The notes below the pieces were generated by a model. The model searched no databases. It saw nothing but the letters and a program-made list of their open reading frames with translations, and was not told the DNA's origin. Shown piece after piece: positions 45,657-56,222 of a stretch of 64,000 nucleotides of DNA (positions within the stretch are counted from its first letter, which is position 1; the number at the start of each line of letters is the position of its first letter). Location: NCBI RefSeq assembly GCF_026738875.1, contig NZ_JAPQFJ010000012.1:56309-120308 (forward strand), written 5' to 3'. A program made the position numbers and the translations under genes. The stretch comes from Clostridium brassicae (GTDB lineage Bacteria > Bacillota > Clostridia > Clostridiales > Clostridiaceae).

Positions 45657-48600
45657 TTACTTTATTGTAACTTCTTTTCCATCAGATAAGGAGTATATAT
45701 CATTGCCTTCTATATTCTTACCTTCTGCTAATATAAATACCTTATAAACTTGGTCTACTACTAATGATTCACCATTAACATCTTTGGTAGTAGCATCAGC
45801 TATGTTTATTTCTTGAGAATATAATCCCGCCCCTGTCTTATTAACATCTATGCCTTGTTTTGCATTAGCTTCTTCTGGAGTAATTCCTTTATAATTTTCA
45901 TCTTTCTTTACAAAAACTATTTTGTACTTAGTTGCTCTTTCTTCTTCTTCAGAACCATTAAAGTCTATAAATATCTTTCCATCTGCTCCATCTGCTTTTC
46001 TTAAATAAGGTTTCAACTTTATTCCTTTAACTAATACTCTAAATTGTTTTTGTTTAGATACCCCTTCCTTAGTAACTTTGGCCGTTAAAGTAACTACAGA
46101 ATCTTTGTCAACCATTCTATTAACCTTGCCAACTTCACCCGAAATATTTATAACACTAGAATCAGAAGTTTGCCATTCAATTCTAACTAGTCTATCAAAT
46201 CTTCCTTGAGATACAAGTTTTAAATTTTCTATAATATTTTCTTTATCTACTACTTCTTTTCCATCCATATCCATTAAATATAAGCCATTCGTTTCTGCTT
46301 CAACTATTTCTCCTACTGAAGAAGATGGTGGTACAATACCAACTTGTAATAGAGTTTTTCTAAGCTCTGCTGTCATCATATCAATACTTCTTTGTGTTAA
46401 ATTCTCATAATCATCTAAAGTATCTTTAGCTTTTCTTAATGTTACCTCTAATTGAGCCTGTTGCGTTTCAGTTAAATCATGTTGTCTAATATGGTTGTCT
46501 GCAGTTTCAACTAAAGCATTTAAATTATCTATATTTACATATATAGTTAAGTCAATAGGTTCAGCTATGTTTCCAGCTTCATCCACAGCAACTATTCTAT
46601 AGTTAGGTACTACATTATTCTTTCCAGCTTTTAATCCAGAAAAATCAAGATAATTGTAGTTACCTCCTACAAACTTCTTAACTTTACCTGTTTTTAATTT
46701 AACAGCATTTTCCAAATTCTCTTTACTACCATAATCATCTTCATGTCTTACTATATATAAATCAGCATTTTCTTTGACTTTTATTCCTAACCTATCTTCT
46801 GGATGAAGTATAGTAACTAATCTTTCTTTATCTACAATTACTGGCGGTTGATTATCAACTGTAACCATATTAGCTGATATAGGTGATGCTCCTACATTAT
46901 TAACTGCAATTAATCTGTAAGTTTTATCTTGATAACTTGGATTTCTTGGATCGTCTCCTCTTGGAGTTGTGATTATTTTACTAGTACCATCTCCTGTTAA
47001 GAAAGTAGCCTCTCCATCTGCAAAACTAGGCCATGGTCTTGAAGCCTTGTCTTCTTCTGTATACCCTACAACTCTGTCCACTTTATCTGATGGTATTAAC
47101 CAAACAGTCTCTCCTGGAGCTGGTGCTTTATCTAAAGTGATTACTCCCATACTATTAACTTTTTGCGCTTTTATACTTGGTTGATTTGGTAATACTTCTT
47201 CCTTTACATCTATTGTAGCTGGTTTACTAGATACATATCCTATAACATCTGGACGTTTTCCTCTAGCATCTTCTCCACCAGTTGTAGTATACTCCCCTGC
47301 TACAAAAATATCATATTTTCCACCTTTAAGCTGGTTTTGCTTACTATCGTTATCTTGTCCTCTTGAACCTTGCCAAGTGGACCTTCCTGAAGATATACTA
47401 TCAAAATTTTTAATACCATTTGTAGTATTTTTAGTGCTTAAGTCAAGTTTATTTCTTGATGGAAGTATAAATATATCATAATCTCTAGAATTTAAATCAG
47501 ATACTGACTCCCAATCACAAATCTTAAAGTCCCTTCCATCAACTCCATATTGCTTTCCACTTATCTTCTTACCAAGCCCAATGTCATCAACATCTTTTAC
47601 TTCTCTTATCAAAGGAATAGTTGTAAGCTTAACCTTCGTACGTCTACTTTCAGACTTGTCTTTTCTTATAACACTAATCCATACATTTTTGTCTGGGAAA
47701 GTATCTAAGTCAAGCCTTTGTAAAACAGCTTTATTATATTTCCCATCATTTACAACTGTAGCTTTTGATAATGATCTAGTAGAATCTTCACTGTCATATA
47801 CATTAACTATATCCCCTACGATTAACTTTTTAGGAACAGATAATCTATCGTTACTAGCTATATTCTTAATTTCAATTATGTCATTTGACTTATCTGGGTT
47901 GTTGTATATTGTTATGGTATTAGTTTCATTAAGCATTTCAGATGGAATTTCAAGTTCTAATTTAACTTTTCTATTGTATCCAATTATGTCTCCTGTATAA
48001 ACTCTAATTCCATTTTTTACAGTTACTTTATCTCTATCCCAAGTAACAGAAAATTGATTCATAGTATTATCATCTTTAATTCCAGGAACTTTTTTAGGAA
48101 GATATTTATTTTCTATATCTGAAAGTTTCATATCTACATCATAATATGGAACAGTTACTTTTAAATCATCCATTTGAATTATTTTGTTATCACCGGACCC
48201 TTTAGTAACTAATTCGCCTTTTATTTTCCCATCAGCATCAATAGGAAGTCTATATAATTTTCCACTTGATGTGTAATAAATATAATCTGCTACAATATTA
48301 ATATATCCTACAGTTTCATTGGTAAGTTTTAATTTTTCTCCACTTCCATCAGTTCTTACTCTATACAACTTTCCACCATCAAGATAGTTACTATAGTATA
48401 TCCAACTTCCTACTACATTTAAGTGAAATCCCTTATCAAACTCTCTTGTTTGTCCTTGAATAGGAATTATCTCTCCACTTCCATCTTTTTTAACTTTACT
48501 TAAAACCCCTGTGCTTGATGTATAGTATATCCAATCTCCAACAACTTGTATTGAATCTGCCCATTGTTCACTTAATTTAGAAACATAACTACCTTCTAAA

Positions 48601-50057
48601 TTAGTAACATAAGGTGTATGTTTATCAGTTTTATCTGTATAATAAATCCAACTTCCTAATACATTTATATAAGCAACTTCGTGGTTAAGAGCAGAATTTA
48701 CTTGACGTCTATCCTTACCATTAGGCCTAATCTTATATAATTTTCCTCCATCTGAATGATTAGAATAGTATATCCAATCTCCTGAAACTGTAGTATAAGC
48801 TGCCATATCATCAGCTAGTTTTTGTTTCCCTGTGCCATCTGTTTTTATTCTATATAATTTTCCTTTATCAGAGTAATTTGAGTAATAAACCCACTCATCA
48901 AGTACATTTATATACTGAGCATTATCATAAGCAATAGCATTATTAAACATACCATTAGTATCTAATTTATATAGACTGTTTTTGTCTCCTGTATTATTGT
49001 AGAATAAATATCCATCATTATCTTCTGCAGCATATCCATTATTATTTATATTACCTGTTGTATTTCCTTTATTGCTATCTGTAATTATCTTAAGAGTTTT
49101 ATATCCACTATTACTAAAGGATACAAGTAATCTTCCTGTAGCTACTATGTTTTTGTTAGAATTTAAAATATATATTTTTTCACTCATATTCGCAGATGTA
49201 AATACAAAAGTTTCCCCTATTTTTTTCATATCGTTACTAGAACTTAATTTAAAGTATGTAGCATCATCAACGCCTCTAACCTTGTTTACTTTAACAGTTA
49301 CAACTTTCGCATTTGAATTTGCGGTTATATTAACATCTACTCCTGGAGTAAGTAGTTCATATTCTGAGTTCTTATAACTCCATTCATATATAGCCTTATC
49401 TCCATTTTCATTAATATATGTCATTGTATCATAACGCCTATTTACATCCTTACTTTTCAACTCTTCGTCTTTAAATATATCTTTAATTTTTTGTTCTGTT
49501 GGGCTATAACAATAATAAATATAATACTCTTCATTTATTATTTCATTTCTAAGTTTTGCATTTTGAGCTAAATAGTCTATAGAATAAGCAATATCCCCTA
49601 CAATAATTAACCCTTCTTCACAAGGTAATCCTGCAAACACATTCTTTGTATTGAAATAGACTTTTACAGGCTTTCTTATCTTTCTACCATTTTTAGATTT
49701 AACATCACCTTTTATTATCATATGGTATTTTTCACCTTGTTTAAGGCTTGAATAAGGCTTAACCAGTACAGTCTTTTTTTGCTTATCATCCTTGTCCAAA
49801 GAAATATCTGCACTTACACTATTTCCTTTTTCATCTTCAATTATTATATTTGTGCTATTTATACTTCCTGAGTCTAACTCTTTATTGAATTTTATCTTCC
49901 ATGATTTCCTCTCTTCTACAGGAATTTTGCTATATCTAACCTCATACTTACTGTCATCATCTTTATCTTTAGTAACTCCTAAACTAACATTAGGAATCCA
50001 CATAAGGGTGGCTAAAACAGCTAACGCCGCAGCTCCCTTCCTATAACTCTCTTTCAA
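45657..50057 (-). CDS. Very large modular surface protein with DUF5050-type repeats
   Basis: About 1,466 residues. Short signal peptide (KGAAALAVLATLMWIPNVSLG); SbsA/Big_5-type domain at about 45-140 (WKIKFNKELDSGSINSTNI). A propeller-like run of DUF5050-type repeats spans about 330-640, with motifs such as GDWIYYSNHSDGGKLYKI and GSWIYYTDKTDKHTP. Several Ig-like modules follow, with a FIVAR-like three-helix segment (about 1170-1240) and beta domains to the end. It is a structural or ligand-binding surface protein with no enzyme motif seen. TTG at 50057 follows GGGGGG by 7 nt and gives a clean signal peptide; ATG at 50087 is possible. Confidence 0.75.
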   Translation of the reverse strand: MKESYRKGAAALAVLATLMWIPNVSLGVTKDKDDDSKYEVRYSKIPVEERKSWKIKFNKELDSGSINSTNIIIEDEKGNSVSADISLDKDDKQKKTVLVKPYSSLKQGEKYHMIIKGDVKSKNGRKIRKPVKVYFNTKNVFAGLPCEEGLIIVGDIAYSIDYLAQNAKLRNEIINEEYYIYYCYSPTEQKIKDIFKDEELKSKDVNRRYDTMTYINENGDKAIYEWSYKNSEYELLTPGVDVNITANSNAKVVTVKVNKVRGVDDATYFKLSSSNDMKKIGETFVFTSANMSEKIYILNSNKNIVATGRLLVSFSNSGYKTLKIITDSNKGNTTGNINNNGYAAEDNDGYLFYNNTGDKNSLYKLDTNGMFNNAIAYDNAQYINVLDEWVYYSNYSDKGKLYRIKTDGTGKQKLADDMAAYTTVSGDWIYYSNHSDGGKLYKIRPNGKDRRQVNSALNHEVAYINVLGSWIYYTDKTDKHTPYVTNLEGSYVSKLSEQWADSIQVVGDWIYYTSSTGVLSKVKKDGSGEIIPIQGQTREFDKGFHLNVVGSWIYYSNYLDGGKLYRVRTDGSGEKLKLTNETVGYINIVADYIYYTSSGKLYRLPIDADGKIKGELVTKGSGDNKIIQMDDLKVTVPYYDVDMKLSDIENKYLPKKVPGIKDDNTMNQFSVTWDRDKVTVKNGIRVYTGDIIGYNRKVKLELEIPSEMLNETNTITIYNNPDKSNDIIEIKNIASNDRLSVPKKLIVGDIVNVYDSEDSTRSLSKATVVNDGKYNKAVLQRLDLDTFPDKNVWISVIRKDKSESRRTKVKLTTIPLIREVKDVDDIGLGKKISGKQYGVDGRDFKICDWESVSDLNSRDYDIFILPSRNKLDLSTKNTTNGIKNFDSISSGRSTWQGSRGQDNDSKQNQLKGGKYDIFVAGEYTTTGGEDARGKRPDVIGYVSSKPATIDVKEEVLPNQPSIKAQKVNSMGVITLDKAPAPGETVWLIPSDKVDRVVGYTEEDKASRPWPSFADGEATFLTGDGTSKIITTPRGDDPRNPSYQDKTYRLIAVNNVGASPISANMVTVDNQPPVIVDKERLVTILHPEDRLGIKVKENADLYIVRHEDDYGSKENLENAVKLKTGKVKKFVGGNYNYLDFSGLKAGKNNVVPNYRIVAVDEAGNIAEPIDLTIYVNIDNLNALVETADNHIRQHDLTETQQAQLEVTLRKAKDTLDDYENLTQRSIDMMTAELRKTLLQVGIVPPSSSVGEIVEAETNGLYLMDMDGKEVVDKENIIENLKLVSQGRFDRLVRIEWQTSDSSVINISGEVGKVNRMVDKDSVVTLTAKVTKEGVSKQKQFRVLVKGIKLKPYLRKADGADGKIFIDFNGSEEEERATKYKIVFVKKDENYKGITPEEANAKQGIDVNKTGAGLYSQEINIADATTKDVNGESLVVDQVYKVFILAEGKNIEGNDIYSLSDGKEVTIK

Positions 50058-50112
50058 AACTCTTCCCCCCATTTGATTTTTCATCACCTTAATTATTAAT
50101 CTTGGTTTGTCA

Positions 50113-50133
50113 ATGTCTAACCATTCTAATACT
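50113..50133. repeat. Fragment of the dispersed repeat
   Basis: 21 bp identical to 34024-34044 (atgtctaaccattctaatac plus t), with weaker similarity up to about 50150. It sits about 55 bp upstream of the large surface-protein start. No other element is clear in 50058-50359. Confidence 0.6.
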
Positions 50134-50359
50134 ATCTTCGTAATAATATAAAAAAATGTTATACTTAAATTTGTTATTTATACTATTTTATTTATATTCA
50201 GTTCATTTTTTCTATTGAATACATTCATTATAATTTATATCATATTGTATGTCCACCACTACAAAACCTGCTAACAATTCAAGACAAACCTTAATATTTT
50301 CAAAATCATGTGTACTCAATAATTTATTAAACTGTATCTTAAAAAGCTTATAAAGCCAT

Positions 50360-51409
50360 TTAACCATTGAATATTTTTTTCACAGCTGAAGTTTTTATGT
50401 GCATTCCATCATAAAAATCATCTTCAGTACACCCTATAGTAACAGGATCATAAGAACCATATACTTTAATTTTCTTGCTTTCTGCAAATTGTATAAAATA
50501 TTTTTCTACTTTATCTACAATTCTATATTCAGAAGAATTCATTAATTGTTTATAAACATAGGGATGATATGGTGATAAGAAAAATTCTATTTCAACCCCA
50601 TCTCTCTGGATTAAATTTATAAATTTTTCAAATTGTTTTTTATAAGAATCATCTATTTTATCAAAATTTCCAAGGCAATATATTGGTTTTTCAGATACAT
50701 AATTTATTGAAAGCTTTTTGGCTTCTTGTACTGTTCTATTTCTAATTTCTTCATTATACACTAAACTTCCATCTGATCTTTTCATGTTTGTCTTAGAATA
50801 ATTTTTATCCGTTGAACTATATGTCACATTACTAGCTTTAGTAATACTATCTAGTGCGCTTTGAAAATAGGATAATGATACTAATTCTAAATATTTTTCA
50901 TCTAATTTTTTGTTAGTTTTATCCTGAATTCCTATTTCATTTTGAATATAAAAGTAGCTATTATTTATAGATTTCCACCTGTTTTGATTGTTATTTTTGT
51001 TTAATATCCATGGATCAAGACCTATTATAATTCTTTTAGGTATATGATTCTTCTCTCTATATATTCCGTATACAGCCATTATATCTTCGAGGGCAGCTCC
51101 CGATACACTACTATTAAACATATTTTTTTCTTTTAAAATATCTGAATCTATTTGCATACTTCTACTCGAACCCAGAACTACTAAATTTTTAGAATCACTG
51201 ATTTTATCTACATAAAATTTTTGAAGTAATCTTTCATCATAATTAGTTAAATTCTCAACATTCTTATTTTTGATTAATAATTCAGCAATCCCTTTTTCAT
51301 AAACACCATGTTTATAAAATATATTGCCAGGATCAATAAAATAATTTGTACAAATTAATATTACTAGTATAGGCAATAAGAAAAATAGTTTTTTTATAAA
51401 TTTCCTCAT
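50360..51409 (-). CDS. SGNH-like (DltD/AlgX-type) surface acyl-transfer partner
   Basis: 349 residues. An N-terminal membrane anchor (about 5-25) is followed by an extracytoplasmic SGNH-like fold: nucleophile region LGSSRS at 79-84 and a C-terminal DGMH with Asp334 and His337 spaced as a DxxH dyad. It is the usual partner of an MBOAT acyltransferase, and the MBOAT gene lies directly upstream with a 111-bp gap. Together they probably acylate a cell-wall polymer. GAGGTG precedes the ATG. The polymer and the acyl group are not indicated. Confidence 0.75.
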   Translation of the reverse strand: MRKFIKKLFFLLPILVILICTNYFIDPGNIFYKHGVYEKGIAELLIKNKNVENLTNYDERLLQKFYVDKISDSKNLVVLGSSRSMQIDSDILKEKNMFNSSVSGAALEDIMAVYGIYREKNHIPKRIIIGLDPWILNKNNNQNRWKSINNSYFYIQNEIGIQDKTNKKLDEKYLELVSLSYFQSALDSITKASNVTYSSTDKNYSKTNMKRSDGSLVYNEEIRNRTVQEAKKLSINYVSEKPIYCLGNFDKIDDSYKKQFEKFINLIQRDGVEIEFFLSPYHPYVYKQLMNSSEYRIVDKVEKYFIQFAESKKIKVYGSYDPVTIGCTEDDFYDGMHIKTSAVKKIFNG

Positions 51410-51520
51410 AAATACACCTCGTTTTCCAATTGAAGAAATTGCACAATTTAAAATTAAAAATAAAAGCCCAGTATTGAATTATGTAATCATACAATTGGAT
51501 CAAACCTAAAATATTGTTTT

Positions 51521-52978
51521 TTAGAATTGGAAATAGATAAATTGTGATTGTTCAAAAACTCCGAAAATCATTATAGTTAGTATCAATGCGTAGTAGAAAG
51601 TCCATCTAATTAACGCCGGTTTTTCTCTAATAAACTTTATAAGACTTTGCCTTTCTTCAATTAAATGAGCTATTTCCATAACTACTATAGCAATTACTCC
51701 AACAATAAATGAAACTTTATCTAACCCTAGATTTAAAAGAATGTTTTTTAGCCCTTGTACATCACCTAAACCATTAAATAAATTCTTAATAATATATAAA
51801 GCATCTGAGATTGAATTCGCTCTAAAGAAAATCCATGCAAAATCTACTAATATAAATGTAATTAAAACTTTAATTAATTTATAAATTTTAGGAATTTTTT
51901 CAAGACCTATGCCTTCTGCAAGTTTTTCTCTAGTGCTTTTAGTAATAGAACCTATTATTAAATATACTCCATGAAGTCCTCCCCAAACTACAAATGTCCA
52001 GCTAGCTCCATGCCATAATCCACTAACTAAAAAAGTAATTAAGTTATTTAAAAAATATCTTCCTTTACTAACCCTATTTCCTCCTAGTGGTATATATAAA
52101 TAGTCTCTAAACCAAGTGGATAAAGATATATGCCATCTTCTCCAAAACTCACTTATAGATTTTGAAAAATACGGTCTTTTGAAATTTTCCATAAGTTCAA
52201 ACCCTATAACTTTAGCTGAACCTACTGCAATATCAGAGTATCCTGAAAAATCACAATAAATTTGGAAAGCAAAAAATATAGAAGCAACTATTAAAGGTAC
52301 TCCTTTATATGAACTTGGGTTATTATAAACAGTATTTACTAAAATAGCTAATCTATCAGCTATTACTACTTTTTTAAAATATCCCATTCCCATAAGTTTT
52401 AGGCCATCTGTAACTCTCTTATAATCGAATTTATGTTTTTCATAAAATTGAGGTAATAATCTATCCGACCTTTCTATAGGTCCTGCTACTAATTGAGGAA
52501 AGAATGAAACATAAAGAGCAAAAATCCCAAAATGTTTTTCTGCTTTTTTAGTTCCTCTATATACATCTATAGAATAACTTAAACTTTGAAATGTATAAAA
52601 CGATATTCCAACAGGAAGTAGCAACTTAAAACTAGGCACTGTATAGTTTAAATTAAAATGAGTAAACACTTGTCTAAAAGAATCATTAAAGAAGTTAAAA
52701 TACTTAAATAAAAACAAAATTGCAATATTCGATAAGATACTAAAATTTAAATATATTTTCTTCTTTTTTGTATTCTGAGTGCCTTCTATCCATATACCTG
52801 ATAGATAAGATATTAAAGTAGTAGTAAGTATTAGAACTATATATTTAGGATTCCAACACATATAAAAATAGTAACTAGCCCCAAGCAAAAGTATCCATCT
52901 ATATCTATGTGAAATAATAAAATATATAAATACTACTATTGGAAAAAATATAATAAATTTAAAAGAATTAAATAACAT
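51521..52978 (-). CDS. MBOAT-family membrane O-acyltransferase
   Basis: 485-residue polytopic membrane protein of the AlgI/DltB/PatA type, with FFPQLVAGPIERSDRLLPQF, the WRRWHISLSTWFRDYLYIPLGG block and the conserved SGLWHGASWTFVVWGGLHG with its active-site histidine. It moves acyl groups across the membrane for transfer to extracellular glycans. ATG at 52978 is preferred (AAGGTGG 6 nt upstream); the longer frame back to 53134 overlaps the RND gene and has a non-membrane start. It follows the RND gene by 142 bp. Confidence 0.92.
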   Translation of the reverse strand: MLFNSFKFIIFFPIVVFIYFIISHRYRWILLLGASYYFYMCWNPKYIVLILTTTLISYLSGIWIEGTQNTKKKKIYLNFSILSNIAILFLFKYFNFFNDSFRQVFTHFNLNYTVPSFKLLLPVGISFYTFQSLSYSIDVYRGTKKAEKHFGIFALYVSFFPQLVAGPIERSDRLLPQFYEKHKFDYKRVTDGLKLMGMGYFKKVVIADRLAILVNTVYNNPSSYKGVPLIVASIFFAFQIYCDFSGYSDIAVGSAKVIGFELMENFKRPYFSKSISEFWRRWHISLSTWFRDYLYIPLGGNRVSKGRYFLNNLITFLVSGLWHGASWTFVVWGGLHGVYLIIGSITKSTREKLAEGIGLEKIPKIYKLIKVLITFILVDFAWIFFRANSISDALYIIKNLFNGLGDVQGLKNILLNLGLDKVSFIVGVIAIVVMEIAHLIEERQSLIKFIREKPALIRWTFYYALILTIMIFGVFEQSQFIYFQF

Positions 52979-53120
52979 AACTGCACCACCTTGTAACTTA
53001 AATCCATAAATATAATACCATTTAATTTTAATAGTTTCAATTAATCTCATATTCCCCCATATTTCTACCATACACAGGTGAATTATAGGGGAATCATTAT
53101 AGGATGTGTCACAATTCTTA

Positions 53121-56100
53121 TTAATTTTTAACAATTACTTGTTTTTCTTTTTTTATAATTTTATTTTTTAAATCTTCAAAAATAGTATAAAGAACAGGTA
53201 TATATATAAGTGTTAGTATTGTTGAGAAAAGAAGTCCTCCTATAACAACAGTAGCCATAGGAGCTTGAATTTCGGCTCCATCACCTATTCCAAACGCCAT
53301 AGGTGCAAGACCTAAAATAGTGGTAGATGCAGTCATAAGTATAGGTCTTAATCTTATAGGTCCTGCTGCTAATACCGCTTCTCTCCTATCCTCTCCTCTT
53401 TTTCTTCTAATATTTATGTAATCTATTAAAACTATAGCATTATTAACTACTATACCAGCAAGTATTATTACTCCTATAAAAGCTGGTACACATAAGCTTC
53501 TTTCTGTAAAAAATAGTCCTAATGCACCTCCAGCTAAAGCTAACGGAACTGAAAACATAATTACAAAAGGATTTAATAAAGATTCAAACTGTCCAGCAAG
53601 CACCATATATACTAGTATTATTGCTGCAACTAAAGCCTTTGATAAATCTATAAACGCTTCTTGCATATCTTCATTTTCCCCGCCTATATTATAAGTATAA
53701 CCTGATGGCATCTTAATTTTTTGTAATTTACTTTCTACATCTTTAGCAACACTTTTTAAATCTCTGCCTAAAATTTGACTTGTAACACTTACAACTCTAA
53801 CTTGATCATTTCTATTTATAGCTGCTGGTCCTCTTTTAATTTCTACATCTGCTACTAGATTTAAAGGTATATTTGCTCCTGTGGGTGATTGAATCATAAT
53901 ATTTTTAAGATTAGTTACGCTTTGCTTATATATTTCATCACCTTTTACCACTACATCTATATCTTCATCTTTATATTTATATGTTGTAGCAGTTTTACCT
54001 GATATAGTTCCATGTATCTGTGATGAAATCTGTGAGGCTGTAAGATTATATTGAGATGCAATTTTTCTATTTAGTTTAATCCTAAGTTCTGGTTTACCAT
54101 CACCTAAACTACTCTCGACTTCTCTTGTTCCTGCTACAGACTCTATAGTGTTTTTAAATTTATTTGATATCTCTTTTAATGTATCTAAATTCTCACCCTT
54201 TATTTCTATAGAAATAGGTGCTGAACCACTTACACTCATGCCACTACTGTTTTTAAAACTTATTTTTGCTCCTGCAATATCTTTACTTTCCTTTCTTAGT
54301 TTGTCCATTATTTGCTTAACATCTAATTCTCTTTCTTTTAATGGTTTTAATTTTACAATTACTTGTGCTGTATTCTTTTTGTTTCCACTACCAGAAGACA
54401 TATCTCCTTCGCCTATATTAACAAAAAAAGTGTCTATTTCTTTAATCTTCTCAGATTTCTTTTCTATTCTATTAACTATATCTCTAGTATCATTAATACT
54501 AGCCCCATCCGGTAGTTCTACATTTATAGTAAACATACCTTGATCTGATTCCGGGAAAAATTCAGCTCCAACTTTACTTAAACATACCATACTTATAATG
54601 AATATAACCATACCCACAAAAATTGTTTTCTTTCTGTTAGATAGGCTCCAATCTAAAATCTTTCTATATCTAGACTCTACTCTATGAAAAATTCCATTTA
54701 TTTTAACTTTCTTATTTTCATCAGACATAATATCATTTTCATGTATTATTTTACTTTCATTTAATAAAATAGAAGCTAACATAGGGATAAAAGTAAGAGA
54801 TACAACTAATGAAGCTACAAGAGAAAATACAACAGTCAATGCTAAATCCTTAAAAAGTTCCCCTGTAATTCCTGAAGTAAATGCTATTGGAAGAAAAACA
54901 GCTACTGTAGTCAATGTAGATGCTATTACCGAAGCTCCTACTTCACTTGCACCATTAACTGCCGCTTCTTTTCTTGTACGTCCCTCTTGAATAAATCTAT
55001 AAATGTTTTCTAAAACAACTATAGCATTATCCACAAGCATACCTACACCAAGAGCAAGTCCTCCTAATGTCATTAAATTTAATGTAATATCTGCAAAATA
55101 TAAAAGTACAAAAGTTGCTATTATTGAAATTGGTATAGCTGTACCGATTATAAGAGTACTTTTTATATTTCTCAAAAATACAAATAAAATTAAAACGGCA
55201 AGTATTCCACCTAATACAGCAGTATTTTCAACATTTTTTATAGAACTATTTATATAATCTGCTTGATCAAACAAAACTTTTATCTTTGTATCAGGGTATT
55301 TTCCCTGTAAAATTTCAATTTGTTTTTTTACTTTTTTAGAAACTTGAACTGTATTTGAATCTGATTGTTTTTGAATATTTATACTAATACAATTTTTCCC
55401 ATTATCTATAGCTATTAAATTTTGTTCTTTATTTCCTAATTGAACTGTTGCAATATCCTTTAGTAAAACTACTCCTCCTGTTTTTAAAGGTATCGATATA
55501 TCTTCTATATCTTGTATTGATTTGAATTCACCCATAGTTCTAACTAATAAATCTTGACTTCCTTTATTTACTTTTCCCCCAGGTAAATTTAAGTTTTCTG
55601 CTGTTAAAATATCAGATATATAATCTATACTTAATTTATACCCTTCTAACTTTTCTTGGTTTAATGATACTGTTATCTCATTCTGAAGTCCTCCACTAAC
55701 TTTGGCAGAAGCTACTCCAGCTACTCTTTCAATTTCTGGCTGTATATTATTTTCTACAAAACTTTGAAGTTGTGATAAATTTTTACCTCCAGTTATACTT
55801 ATCATCATAACCGCTTGAGCATTAGGATCTATTTTTAAAACCATAGGTTCCTCTGACCCTTTAGGTAAAAGTCTTTTAGCCATATCAATTTTTTCTCTCA
55901 TATCTAAAGTTGCAAAGTCCATGTCTGTACCTGAATTAAATTCAGCTATAACTACAGAAGATCCTTCAGAATTTATTGATTTTACATTTTTAATATTGGG
56001 TGTAGTTTCAATAGATTGTTCTATAGGCTTAGTGACTAGTTTTTCTACTTCTTCTGGTCCAACATTAGGATATCCTGTTGATACAACTGCTATAGGTATA

Positions 56101-56222
56101 TTTATATCTGGAAGTAAGTCTACAGATAAATTTGTAAGTGACACCACCCCAAGTAATATAACTACAAGTACAGCCATAAATATAGTCACTGGTCTTTTAA
56201 CAGATATTTTAGCTAAATTCAT
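53121..56222 (-). CDS. RND efflux transporter (HAE1/AcrB-like)
   Basis: 1033 residues, 12 helices with two large extracytoplasmic loops (about 30-330 and 555-860). TM4 has the proton-relay aspartates in GVGMLVDNAIVVLENI, and the standard FRDxx-like VLENIYRFIQEG and GIVVNNAIVLIDYI blocks are present. Uptake of protons drives export of drugs or lipids. The start overlaps the adaptor gene's stop by 4 bp (ATGA), which implies translational coupling. GGAGGT lies 8 nt upstream. In a monoderm there is no outer membrane to cross, so export is probably of a membrane-derived substrate. Confidence 0.93.
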   Translation of the reverse strand: MNLAKISVKRPVTIFMAVLVVILLGVVSLTNLSVDLLPDINIPIAVVSTGYPNVGPEEVEKLVTKPIEQSIETTPNIKNVKSINSEGSSVVIAEFNSGTDMDFATLDMREKIDMAKRLLPKGSEEPMVLKIDPNAQAVMMISITGGKNLSQLQSFVENNIQPEIERVAGVASAKVSGGLQNEITVSLNQEKLEGYKLSIDYISDILTAENLNLPGGKVNKGSQDLLVRTMGEFKSIQDIEDISIPLKTGGVVLLKDIATVQLGNKEQNLIAIDNGKNCISINIQKQSDSNTVQVSKKVKKQIEILQGKYPDTKIKVLFDQADYINSSIKNVENTAVLGGILAVLILFVFLRNIKSTLIIGTAIPISIIATFVLLYFADITLNLMTLGGLALGVGMLVDNAIVVLENIYRFIQEGRTRKEAAVNGASEVGASVIASTLTTVAVFLPIAFTSGITGELFKDLALTVVFSLVASLVVSLTFIPMLASILLNESKIIHENDIMSDENKKVKINGIFHRVESRYRKILDWSLSNRKKTIFVGMVIFIISMVCLSKVGAEFFPESDQGMFTINVELPDGASINDTRDIVNRIEKKSEKIKEIDTFFVNIGEGDMSSGSGNKKNTAQVIVKLKPLKERELDVKQIMDKLRKESKDIAGAKISFKNSSGMSVSGSAPISIEIKGENLDTLKEISNKFKNTIESVAGTREVESSLGDGKPELRIKLNRKIASQYNLTASQISSQIHGTISGKTATTYKYKDEDIDVVVKGDEIYKQSVTNLKNIMIQSPTGANIPLNLVADVEIKRGPAAINRNDQVRVVSVTSQILGRDLKSVAKDVESKLQKIKMPSGYTYNIGGENEDMQEAFIDLSKALVAAIILVYMVLAGQFESLLNPFVIMFSVPLALAGGALGLFFTERSLCVPAFIGVIILAGIVVNNAIVLIDYINIRRKRGEDRREAVLAAGPIRLRPILMTASTTILGLAPMAFGIGDGAEIQAPMATVVIGGLLFSTILTLIYIPVLYTIFEDLKNKIIKKEKQVIVKN

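Noticed and set aside
50090-50116. TTGACA (minus strand) as promoter of the large surface-protein gene
   Set aside because: No -10 box at 16-18 bp; the expected position overlaps the ribosome site.
52979-53134. 52-residue N-terminal extension of the MBOAT protein
   Set aside because: It overlaps the RND stop, lacks a ribosome site and is unlike the membrane start typical of the family.
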